NCBI GenBank assembly: GCA_017852335.1
Contig: JAFMLG010000005.1
Coordinates: 1-52,240, forward strand
Direction of reading: 5' to 3'
Origin: Actinomycetota bacterium
GTDB lineage: Bacteria > Actinomycetota > Nitriliruptoria > Nitriliruptorales > Nitriliruptoraceae
Length of the DNA stretch: 52,240 nucleotides
This document shows, piece after piece, positions 8,064 to 19,581 of the stretch. Every line of letters begins with the position of its first letter. The stretch's first letter is position 1. A program made the translations under genes and the position numbers. Below the pieces are notes generated by a model. That model worked only from the letters and a program-made list of their open reading frames with translations. It was not told the DNA's origin and ran no database searches.

Positions 8064-9944
8064 GTGCCGCCCGAGGCCACCCTCCCGTCCGACGCGGACG
8101 TCCCGGTCGGACCGCCGCACGCCCGCCGCTCCGGTCCCCTGCTCCGCATCGGTCTGGTGCTCGGCGTCCTGGCCGTGGGTGCGGCCCTCGCGGCCGTGGC
8201 CGCCGCCCCGGCGGGTCGCGTCCTCGTGAACGTGCGGGTCGGCGACGTCGCGATCGGGCGCCTCGACGCGGCGGGCGCGACGGCGGCGCTGACCGCGGCC
8301 GCGGACCGCGCGGCACCGCCCCCGCCCCGGCAGCTCGCGATCACGACGCCCGACGGCGTCGTCGCCGTCCCGACCGCGGACCTCGGCGTGCGCCTCGACG
8401 TCGGGGCGACCGTGGCTCGGGCGCTCGCGCTGGGGCGGACCGACCGTCCGGAGGACCTGCGCGTCCGGCTGACGGCGCTCCGGACCTCGACGACCGTCCG
8501 ACCCGTGCTGGCGGCGGACGCCGGCGCGGTCAGGGCGGTCGTCGACGCGCTCGCGGACGGACTGGACCGCCCGGCCGACGTCGGGGACCTGCGGATCGAT
8601 CCGGAGACCGGGCGCGTCGTCGTCGTGCCGCCGCGCCGCGGGGTGGCGGTGGACCGCGACGCCGCGACCGCCGCCGTGATCGCCGCCCTGGCCGACGGAC
8701 GCCGGACCGCGGTGACCCTCCCCGCCCGCGTCGTGCCCGCGGCCGCCCCGTCCGACCGCATCCGCACGCTCGGCGCCCGGCTGGCCGACGCCCTGGCGCG
8801 GGGACTGGTCCTCGTCGGCGACGGCGGACGGATCCGGGTCGAGCCGGCCGACCTTGCGGCCGCGGCCTCGATCGTCGCCGGCACGGACGCGGACGGACGC
8901 CCGACCCCGGAGCTCCGGCTCGACCGCTGGACGGTCGCGCGGACCGTCGGGGCCCGGCTCGTCGCGGCCCTCGAGCGGGACGCGGTCGACGCGGCGTTCG
9001 TGGTCCCGTCGCCGCCGCGGTTCGCCGCGATGGGCACGACCGCGTTCCGGCCCCGCGCGGTCGACGTCGCCGTCGACCCCGGCCGGACCGCGCGCCGCTT
9101 CCGGATGGACCGCACGGCGCGCCAGCTCGAGCGGCTGATCGTGACCGGCCGGCGGACGGCCGCGGCGGACCTGCTCGAGCTCGCCCCTGCCGTCACGGCC
9201 GCCGACCTCCTGGCCCACGCGGCGCCGACGCACCTGCTCGGGACGTTCACGACCTTCCATCCGGCGGGCGCCGACCGCAACGTCAACATCCGCCGGCTCG
9301 CCGACGAGCTCGACGGGACGCTCATCGCACCGGGCGCGGACCTCAGCGTGAACGGCGTCTCCGGCGAGCGGCGCTGCGAGGACGGCTACCTGCCGGCAGG
9401 GACCATCCTGTTCGGGGAGCTGGTCGACACGTGCGGCGGGGGCGTCTCGCAGTTCGGGACCACGACCTACAACGCGGCGTTCTTCGCCGGGCTCCCGACC
9501 CCGCAGTGGCAGCCGCACTCCTTCTTCATCGGCCGCTACCCGATGGGACGGGAGGCGACGCTGTCGTACCCCGTCCTCGACGTCCGGGCGACGAACGACA
9601 CGGACGGCTGGCTGCTGGTCCGGACCTCGCACACGCCGACGTCGGTCACCGTCGCCCTGTACGGACGACCGCGGTGGGCGGAGGTCCGGGCCGTCCACGG
9701 TCCGGCGACCGACCCGACGCCGTTCCCGACCGAGCTGCGGCCGGCCGACGACCTCCCCCCCGGGGAGGAGCGCGTCCTCCAGCCCGGCGGGGACGGCTTC
9801 ACCGTCGTCGTCCTGCGCGAGCTGGTCCCGCCGGACGGCGGTCCGCCGACCGTGGAGCGACGCCGGACCGTCTACCGGCCGCAGACGCGGATCGTCGAGG
9901 TCCCGCCGGGACCGGTCGCGGTCGTGCCGGCGCCGCCGGGCTAG
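8064..9944 (+). CDS. VanW family protein with peptidoglycan-binding-like repeats
   Basis: A 626-residue secreted or membrane-anchored protein. A cytoplasmic N-terminus (1-28) is followed by one hydrophobic helix (about 29-48). Two extracellular repeats follow that resemble the putative peptidoglycan-binding domain 4 common in VanW and YkuD proteins (about 65-180 and 225-330). The VanW domain is at about 400-540, with the conserved CGGGVSQFGTTTYNAAFF stretch. The family is linked to cell-wall and glycopeptide phenotypes but its activity is not established. The GTG start has GGAGG 6 bases upstream. Its stop shares the bases CTAG with the opposing HIRAN gene. Confidence 0.85.
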   Translation: MPPEATLPSDADVPVGPPHARRSGPLLRIGLVLGVLAVGAALAAVAAAPAGRVLVNVRVGDVAIGRLDAAGATAALTAAADRAAPPPPRQLAITTPDGVVAVPTADLGVRLDVGATVARALALGRTDRPEDLRVRLTALRTSTTVRPVLAADAGAVRAVVDALADGLDRPADVGDLRIDPETGRVVVVPPRRGVAVDRDAATAAVIAALADGRRTAVTLPARVVPAAAPSDRIRTLGARLADALARGLVLVGDGGRIRVEPADLAAAASIVAGTDADGRPTPELRLDRWTVARTVGARLVAALERDAVDAAFVVPSPPRFAAMGTTAFRPRAVDVAVDPGRTARRFRMDRTARQLERLIVTGRRTAAADLLELAPAVTAADLLAHAAPTHLLGTFTTFHPAGADRNVNIRRLADELDGTLIAPGADLSVNGVSGERRCEDGYLPAGTILFGELVDTCGGGVSQFGTTTYNAAFFAGLPTPQWQPHSFFIGRYPMGREATLSYPVLDVRATNDTDGWLLVRTSHTPTSVTVALYGRPRWAEVRAVHGPATDPTPFPTELRPADDLPPGEERVLQPGGDGFTVVVLRELVPPDGGPPTVERRRTVYRPQTRIVEVPPGPVAVVPAPPG

Positions 9945-10399
9945 CGCCGCGGGAGGCGACGCCGGCGGGTGCCCGGGGGCAGGGTCCGGAGCGACGGGCG
10001 CCGGCCCGCCGCCGGGGCGGCGCCGACCGGCTCCGGCAGGGTGATGCGGAGCCGGACGAGCGGCCGGCGCCACCGACCCTCCGGCTCGTCGACCCAGCCG
10101 TGGAGGACGCCCTCGACCTCGGCACCGGCGTCCATGCGCGGTGCCAGGCGGGCCGCGACCGTGCGGTCGAGGTACCCGAGCCGCCACCGCGGACCGTCCG
10201 CGTCGGCCAGCCAGACCCCGATCGCGAGGGGGTCGGCCGGGTTGCCGGGCTCGCGGCGGAGGGCGACCGGGGTGTCCGGTTCGAGCTCCGCCGCGCCGCC
10301 GGGGGGCAGGGCCGCGAAGGCGTGACCGCGGACCGGCGTGTGGAACTCGACCGGTGCCCGGACGACCGGGGCCGTCCTCCGCGCCGTCGTCCGCACCAC
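9941..10399 (-). CDS. Stand-alone HIRAN-domain protein
   Basis: About 152 residues from the GTG at 10399 (a second GTG at 10396 is equally possible, and an upstream ATG at 10489 would overlap the nuclease gene). The core (about 22-122) has the HIRAN pattern: VRGHAF, then RREPGNPADPLAIGVW, then GYLDRTVAARLAP. HIRAN domains, known from HLTF and related SWI2/SNF2 proteins, bind the 3' end of single-stranded DNA at stalled forks and damaged sites. Both tails are basic, and the C-terminus ends in an arginine run, fitting nucleic acid contact. It follows a RecB/Cas4-like nuclease by 31 bases, so the two may act together. The stop overlaps the VanW stop. Confidence 0.75.
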   Translation of the reverse strand: MVRTTARRTAPVVRAPVEFHTPVRGHAFAALPPGGAAELEPDTPVALRREPGNPADPLAIGVWLADADGPRWRLGYLDRTVAARLAPRMDAGAEVEGVLHGWVDEPEGRWRRPLVRLRITLPEPVGAAPAAGRRPSLRTLPPGTRRRRLPRR

Positions 10400-10430
10400 C
10401 GCCGCGCCCCCGCGTCGCCTGCGGCGGACG

Positions 10431-11378
10431 CTACTCAGCGGGTGCGACGGGGCAGTCGGACCGGCGCCGGCAGCCCCGGCACCACCCACCGCCGCGCAGC
10501 TCGTCCGCCTCCGGCCCGGGCAGCATCCGGGCCGCCTGCAGGATCGCGTCGGCGACGCGGTCGGCCGCGGTCGCGAGGACGGCCTCGGAGAGGTCCTCCG
10601 CCTCGACGCGGCCCTCGGTCACGTGCAGCGTCGCCCACCGGAACGGCGGCACCCCGTCGCGCAGCGTCAGCAGCAGCGCGTAGAACCGCAGCTCGTCCCG
10701 CTCCTGCTGGCCGCGCGGCATGCCGGTCTTCAGGTCGACGACCAGCGTGCGGGCGCGGCCGTCCCGGGCGGCGCTGGTCACCATCAGGTCGGGGACGCCC
10801 TGCAGCCGCACCGCGCGCCCGCCGAGGTGGGTGCGGACGCGGCCCTCGGCCACGACCCGGAGCCCCGGCACGTCCAGGTCGGGCCAGACCTCGCGGAACG
10901 CCGCGAGGAGGCCGGCGACCTCGCCGACCATGCGGTCGCGCTCGTCGGGGGGTCGGACGTTCAGCCACGACGCGAGGGAGGTCGGATCACCCGGCCGGTC
11001 CGAGGCGAGGCGGTGCCAGGCCGCCGCGGCGACGCGCTCGGCCGGCTCACCCCGGGCCCCGTCGACGTCCTGCTCGATCGCCGCGTGGGCCAGCGTCCCG
11101 CGGGCGTTCGCCCAGGCGTGGACGTACGGCTCGGGGTCGCGCTGCAGCCCGTCGCAGGCCAGCCGCGACAGCCGGGTCTTCGTCACGACCAGCGGCGCGG
11201 TCCGGGCCGCCGCCTCCCGCGCCGCCAGCCAGGCCCCGACCGCAGCGGTCGTCCGGGCCAGCAGGCGCTCGACGAGGTCCGGGGCGACCGAGGGGCGGGG
11301 CGCCCCCCAGCCGAGGACCTCCTCGACGAGCCGCGCCTGCGCCGCCGTGGTCGTCGGCGGCCGGGCGGGGCCGGCCAC
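10431..11378 (-). CDS. PD-(D/E)XK nuclease of RecB/Cas4 type with a predicted [4Fe-4S] staple
   Basis: A 315-residue nuclease. The catalytic series is complete: H98 (GTLAHAAIE), E178, D197 (GVPDLMV), D215-x-K217 (VVDLKTG) and a QxxxY helix (225-233). One cysteine before the core (C75) and three after it (C300, C303, C309; WCRGC...DC) reproduce the one-plus-three arrangement that binds a [4Fe-4S] cluster in AddB and Cas4. These enzymes cut single-stranded ends. No helicase or CRISPR genes are near. The GTG start at 11378 lies 2 bases after the gltB stop, so it is probably read with gltB; a HIRAN gene follows. Confidence 0.85.
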   Translation of the reverse strand: MAGPARPPTTTAAQARLVEEVLGWGAPRPSVAPDLVERLLARTTAAVGAWLAAREAAARTAPLVVTKTRLSRLACDGLQRDPEPYVHAWANARGTLAHAAIEQDVDGARGEPAERVAAAAWHRLASDRPGDPTSLASWLNVRPPDERDRMVGEVAGLLAAFREVWPDLDVPGLRVVAEGRVRTHLGGRAVRLQGVPDLMVTSAARDGRARTLVVDLKTGMPRGQQERDELRFYALLLTLRDGVPPFRWATLHVTEGRVEAEDLSEAVLATAADRVADAILQAARMLPGPEADELRGGGWCRGCRRRSDCPVAPAE

Positions 11379-11380
11379 GG

Positions 11381-15988
<4,608 letters not shown>

Positions 15989-15990
15989 CT

Positions 15991-16020
15991 CGGCTCCTGC
16001 CGCGCACCGCGGAGGAGCCG
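15991..16020 (-). promoter_or_regulatory. Hairpin that sequesters the gltB ribosome binding site
   Basis: On the minus strand, CGGCTCCT pairs with AGGAGCCG (8 bp). A further CCGCG/CGCGG (5 bp) closes a GTG loop, with a single bulged C. The 3' arm contains the gltB AGGAG and ends 2 bases before the ATG. The stem would hide the site unless melted or displaced, which suggests translational control of glutamate synthase. Confidence 0.5.
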
Positions 16021-16040
16021 GCGGCGCCGACCCCGGTCCG

Positions 16041-16088
16041 CGACGCGACCGCGTCGGGGGGTGGGGGCGCCGGACCGGGGGTCCGGCG
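16041..16088 (-). terminator. Hairpins in the gltB leader / end of thioesterase gene
   Basis: A 9-bp perfect stem with a GGG loop (16068-16076 with 16080-16088, GCCGGACC/GGTCCGGC core) lies 29 bases past the thioesterase stop. A 6-bp stem CGACGC/GCGTCG (16041-16056) follows in the direction of gltB. With no U-tract, they could terminate the thioesterase transcript or act as an attenuator for gltB. Confidence 0.35.
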
Positions 16089-16113
16089 GACGAGCGCCGT
16101 TGCTCGGGCCCGG

Positions 16114-16119
16114 AGGCTA
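16114..16119 (-). promoter_or_regulatory. Candidate -10 (TAGCCT) of gltB, overlapping the thioesterase stop codon
   Basis: The minus-strand TAGCCT begins with the TAG stop of the upstream thioesterase gene. Transcription from it would give a roughly 120-base gltB leader that contains three hairpins. Confidence 0.35.
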
Positions 16120-16608
16120 CCGACGGCCCGGGTCGACCGCCGCCAGTCGCACCTGCCCGCGGGCGACGGGGCGCCCGTCCGAGGCACGGGTCAGCTCGAC
16201 CAGCCAGAGCTGCTGGGTGCGGCCGACCTGGACGGGCGTGGCGACCCCGTCGACCCGGCCCGACGCGACGGGCCGGAGGAAGTCGGTGGCGTTGTGCACA
16301 CCGACGCAGACGCGGCCGTCGCGCAGGGCGTGGAGCGTCGCGAGGACCGAGGCCATGGACTCGACGACGCTGCACCAGACCCCGCCGTGGACGATGCCCG
16401 ACGGCTGGTGGTGCGACGGGGTCACGTCGAGGTGGGCCTCGCCGCGGTCGGCCGCGATGCGGTCCCAGACCAGCCCGACGGTCCGGCTGCCGAAGGCGTC
16501 GTCGAACATCCCGCGCAGCGTCCCGAGGTCCTCGCCCGCGAGCGCCTCGCCGTCGGCCAGGCGCGCGACCGCGCCGGTGACCGCCGTCCCGAACGGGTCC
16601 GTCGTCAC
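16117..16608 (-). CDS. PaaI-family hotdog thioesterase
   Basis: A 163-residue hotdog-fold protein of the PaaI/YbgC-like thioesterase group. The central [18 protein letters not shown] motif is the conserved helix entry, and the G-I-x-H-G-G glycine pair and acidic residue supply the catalytic region. These enzymes hydrolyse acyl-CoA or aryl-CoA thioesters; the substrate cannot be read from sequence. The GTG start at 16608 has GAGGAGG 5 bases upstream. It is transcribed divergently from ilvD through a palindromic promoter and may be the first gene before gltB. Confidence 0.8.
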   Translation of the reverse strand: MTTDPFGTAVTGAVARLADGEALAGEDLGTLRGMFDDAFGSRTVGLVWDRIAADRGEAHLDVTPSHHQPSGIVHGGVWCSVVESMASVLATLHALRDGRVCVGVHNATDFLRPVASGRVDGVATPVQVGRTQQLWLVELTRASDGRPVARGQVRLAAVDPGRR

Positions 16609-16628
16609 GCGACCTCCTCGACCCGGCC

Positions 16629-16640
16629 GACGCTAGCGTC
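16629..16640. promoter_or_regulatory. Palindromic divergent -10 pair, thioesterase / ilvD
   Basis: GACGCTAGCGTC is a perfect 12-base palindrome. It carries TAGCGT on both strands (plus 16634-16639, minus 16635-16630). The plus copy is 37 bases before the ilvD GTG and the minus copy 21 bases before the thioesterase GTG, so the two -10 boxes share bases. Confidence 0.45.
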
Positions 16641-16676
16641 CACGCCACCCAGTCCCGCGAGCGAGCCGGAGTCGAC

Positions 16677-18368
16677 GTGTCCCCCGTCCCCCAGCCGAAG
16701 CACCGCAGCCGCGAGGTGACCGAGGGGTTCGAGCGCGCGCCGGCCCGAGCGATGCTCCGCGCGGTCGGGATGACCGACGCGGACTGGGACCGGCCGCAGG
16801 TCGGGGTCGCCTCGTCCTGGAACGAGGTCACCCCCTGCAACATGCCGCTGGACCGCCTCGCGAAGCGGGCGAAGGACGGCGTCCGCGACGCCGGCGGCTT
16901 CCCGCTGGAGTTCACGACGATCGCCGTCTCGGACGGCATCTCGATGGGGCACGAGGGGATGCGGGCCTCGCTCGTGAGCCGCGAGGTCATCGCCGACTCG
17001 GTCGAGACCGTGATGCACGCCGAGCGGCTCGACGGCATGGTCACGCTGGCCGGCTGCGACAAGTCGCTGCCGGGGATGGTGATGGCGGCCGTGCGGCTCG
17101 ACGTCCCGAGCGCGTTCGTCTACGCCGGATCGATCCTGCCCGGGCGGCTCGGCGACCGCGACATCACGATCCAGGACGTCTTCGAGGCCGTCGGGGCCCG
17201 TGCTCGGGGCCAGATCGACGACGAGGAGCTGGGCGCGATCGAGCGGGCCGCCTGCCCGTCCGAGGGCTCCTGCGGCGGGATGTTCACCGCGAACACGATG
17301 GCCTCCGCGATCGAGGCGATGGGCCTGGCGCTGCTCGGATCCTCGTCGGCCCCCGCACCGGACCCGCGCCGCGACGACGCAGCCCGGCGCAGCGGCGCCG
17401 CCGTCGTCCGGCTGCTCGAGCTCGGCATCTCGGCCCGGGACATCGTGACCCGCGAGGCGCTCGAGAACGCGGTCAGCGTCGTCAGCGCCGTCGGCGGCTC
17501 CACGAACGCCGTCCTGCACCTGCTCGCGATCGCGGCCGAGGCCGGCGTGCCGTTCACGCTCGACGACTTCGACCGCGTCGCGCGGCGCGTGCCCCACCTC
17601 GCCGACACCAAGCCGGGCGGTCGGTACGTGATGAACGACCTCGACCGCATCGGGGGCGTTCCGGTCGTCCTGCGGGAGCTGCTCGAGGCGGGTCTGCTGC
17701 ACGGCGACTGCCGGACCGTCTCGGGCCGGACCATCGCCGAGGACCTGGCCGAGCTGGACCCGCCGCGGCCCGACGGCACGGTCGTCCACCCGTCCTCCGA
17801 CCCCATCCACGCCGACGGCGGGCTCGCCATCCTGCGCGGGTCGCTCGCGCCGGACGGCGCGGTCGTGAAGGTCGCGGGCATCGGCCCCGATCAGCTGCGG
17901 TTCGAGGGTCCGGCCCGGGTCTTCGACGGCGAGCAGGGCGCGATGGCCGCGGTCCTGACCGGTGGTGTCCAGCCCGGGGACGTGGTCGTGATCCGGTACG
18001 AGGGCCCGCGGGGCGGTCCGGGCATGCGGGAGATGCTCGCGGTGACCTCCGCGATCAAGGGCGCCGGCCTCGGGAGCAGCGTGGCGCTGCTGACCGACGG
18101 ACGGTTCTCGGGTGCGACGCACGGCTTCTCGATCGGGCACGTCGCCCCCGAGGCGACCGAGGCCGGACCGATCGCGCTCGTCGCGGACGGGGACCGCATC
18201 CGCATCGACGTGCCCGCGCGGTCGATCGATCTGCTCGTCGGGCCCGAGGTGCTCGAGGAGCGGCGGCGCGACTGGTCGCCCCCGCCGCCGCGCTACACCC
18301 GTGGCGTGCTCGCGAAGTACGCCCGGACGGTCGGGTCGGCCGCGACCGGCGCGACGACCGCGGTCTGA
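16677..18368 (+). CDS. ilvD: Dihydroxy-acid dehydratase
   Basis: A 563-residue IlvD/Edd family enzyme that dehydrates 2,3-dihydroxy acids to 2-keto acids in isoleucine, valine and pantothenate synthesis. The three iron-sulfur ligands are C54 (TPCNMPL), C127 (AGCDKSLPG) and C199 ([12 protein letters not shown]), the pattern expected for a [2Fe-2S] dehydratase. The length is typical. It starts at GTG 16677 with a weak GGAG upstream. The stop overlaps the next gene by one base (TGATG). No other ilv genes are nearby. A sugar-acid dehydratase is the main alternative but fits less well. Confidence 0.94.
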   Translation: MSPVPQPKHRSREVTEGFERAPARAMLRAVGMTDADWDRPQVGVASSWNEVTPCNMPLDRLAKRAKDGVRDAGGFPLEFTTIAVSDGISMGHEGMRASLVSREVIADSVETVMHAERLDGMVTLAGCDKSLPGMVMAAVRLDVPSAFVYAGSILPGRLGDRDITIQDVFEAVGARARGQIDDEELGAIERAACPSEGSCGGMFTANTMASAIEAMGLALLGSSSAPAPDPRRDDAARRSGAAVVRLLELGISARDIVTREALENAVSVVSAVGGSTNAVLHLLAIAAEAGVPFTLDDFDRVARRVPHLADTKPGGRYVMNDLDRIGGVPVVLRELLEAGLLHGDCRTVSGRTIAEDLAELDPPRPDGTVVHPSSDPIHADGGLAILRGSLAPDGAVVKVAGIGPDQLRFEGPARVFDGEQGAMAAVLTGGVQPGDVVVIRYEGPRGGPGMREMLAVTSAIKGAGLGSSVALLTDGRFSGATHGFSIGHVAPEATEAGPIALVADGDRIRIDVPARSIDLLVGPEVLEERRRDWSPPPPRYTRGVLAKYARTVGSAATGATTAV

Positions 18369-18850
18369 TGCAGTTCGACGAGCTGCGGTTCCTCGCGCAG
18401 CAGGCCGCCGTCGATCTCGTCGGCCGGGGCCGACCGGTCGTCCCGACGGTGGTCCTGCCGGGCCCCTCCCGGACGGTGCTGCTCGCGCTGCCGGACCTCC
18501 CGGACGACGACGAGGACCGCCACGCCGTGCTCGCCGGCGTCGCGACCGACCGGATCGCCGCCGACGGCGTGCCGTGCTGGGGGTTCGTCGCGGAGGCCGA
18601 CGTCGCGGGCCGCGACGGCGTCCTCGTCGCCTACGGGGCCCGGCGCCACGCCCCCGAGCTGACCGCAGCGCACTTCGACGCGGACGACGCGCTCGACGCG
18701 TTCGTCCCGGCGGAGCCGCTGGACCCGACGGCGCTGCCGTTCCTCCACCCGCTGCAGCACGCGGTGGACGCGCTGCCGGGGACGGGGGACGCGTTCGCGG
18801 ACCTCGACCCGAAGCGGGCCGGCGGCGAGGGGCTCCCGCTGCACCCCTGA
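18368..18850 (+). CDS. Hypothetical acidic protein coupled to ilvD
   Basis: A 160-residue protein I do not recognise. It is rich in Asp, Ala and Pro, has no signal peptide or membrane segment, and has single cysteine, tryptophan and histidine-rich spots (PCWGF, FLHPLQH). The ATG overlaps the ilvD stop by one base, so translation is probably coupled and it should be made with the dehydratase. The alternating beta/alpha look of residues 20-110 suggests a small folded domain. Codon use matches the neighbours, so I take it as a real gene. Confidence 0.7.
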   Translation: MQFDELRFLAQQAAVDLVGRGRPVVPTVVLPGPSRTVLLALPDLPDDDEDRHAVLAGVATDRIAADGVPCWGFVAEADVAGRDGVLVAYGARRHAPELTAAHFDADDALDAFVPAEPLDPTALPFLHPLQHAVDALPGTGDAFADLDPKRAGGEGLPLHP

Positions 18851-18859
18851 TGCGGCCGC

Positions 18860-19426
18860 TCAGCCCGCCGCGCCGACCCGGTCGAGGAGTCCTCGGGCGT
18901 GCGCGGCCATGTCGAACGTCGGGTCGATGAGCGAGGTCAGCCCGTACCCCGTGAGCGAGGCCAGCACGGCCTGCGCGCGCTCCCGGGCCGAGGCGTCGTC
19001 CAGCGCCGGGTCCTCCCGCCGGCAGGCCGCCGCGAACCGGTCGACGCGGAGGCGGTGGCTCCGGAGGACGCGGGCGGCGATCGCCGGGTCGGTCAGCCCC
19101 AGCCCCGCGAGCTGGAGGTAGATCCGCGCGACCGTCGGGGAGTCCGTGATGAAGGTCACGAACGCCCCGACGAGGTCGGTCAGGCGGTCGTCGCCGGCAC
19201 CGGGGGCCTCGGGGTGCGGGTCGACCGCGTCCAGCGTCTCGCGGACGACCTCGAAGACCGCCGACTCCTTCGAGTCGAAGAGGTTGTAGAAGCTGCCGAC
19301 CCCGACGCCGGCCGCGGTCGTGACCCGCTTCAGCGTGACGCCCTCGAGGCCCCCCTCGGCCAGCAGGTCCCGGGTCGCCGCCAGGATCCGGTCGCGGGTC
19401 TCGATGCCGACGCGGTACCGGGCCAC
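18860..19426 (-). CDS. TetR-family regulator
   Basis: A 188-residue TetR regulator. The N-terminal HTH (about residues 8-54: RDRILAATRDLLAEGG ... GVGVGSFYNLFDSK) is typical, and the helical remainder would bind an acyl-CoA or similar ligand. The GTG at 19426 has GAGGAGGAG upstream. Upstream in-frame codons would reach the acyl-CoA dehydrogenase control region and look non-coding. It is divergent from an acyl-CoA dehydrogenase, with an 18-base imperfect palindrome between them, so it probably represses that gene and perhaps itself. Confidence 0.9.
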   Translation of the reverse strand: MARYRVGIETRDRILAATRDLLAEGGLEGVTLKRVTTAAGVGVGSFYNLFDSKESAVFEVVRETLDAVDPHPEAPGAGDDRLTDLVGAFVTFITDSPTVARIYLQLAGLGLTDPAIAARVLRSHRLRVDRFAAACRREDPALDDASARERAQAVLASLTGYGLTSLIDPTFDMAAHARGLLDRVGAAG

Positions 19427-19525
19427 CGGCTCCTCCTCGTCGACGTCGGGGTCGCCGGGCCTCCGGCGCGGCGGGACGCTACCCCCGGGCACCCCGCGGA
19501 TCGCCGTGCGCGGCGCTCCGGGGAA

Positions 19526-19543
19526 CTTGAGTGTACGCTCCAG
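19526..19543. promoter_or_regulatory. Candidate TetR operator over overlapping divergent -10 boxes
   Basis: CTTGAGTGTACGCTCCAG is an 18-base palindrome with two mismatched pairs, centred on GTAC. It contains TACGCT on the plus strand (19534-19539) and TACACT on the minus strand (19535-19530). A bound repressor would therefore block both the dehydrogenase gene and tetR. It is noticeably AT-rich for this genome. Confidence 0.55.
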
Positions 19544-19581
19544 ATTCACCGGGGACGTCCCGGGCGAGTCGGAGCCGGACG

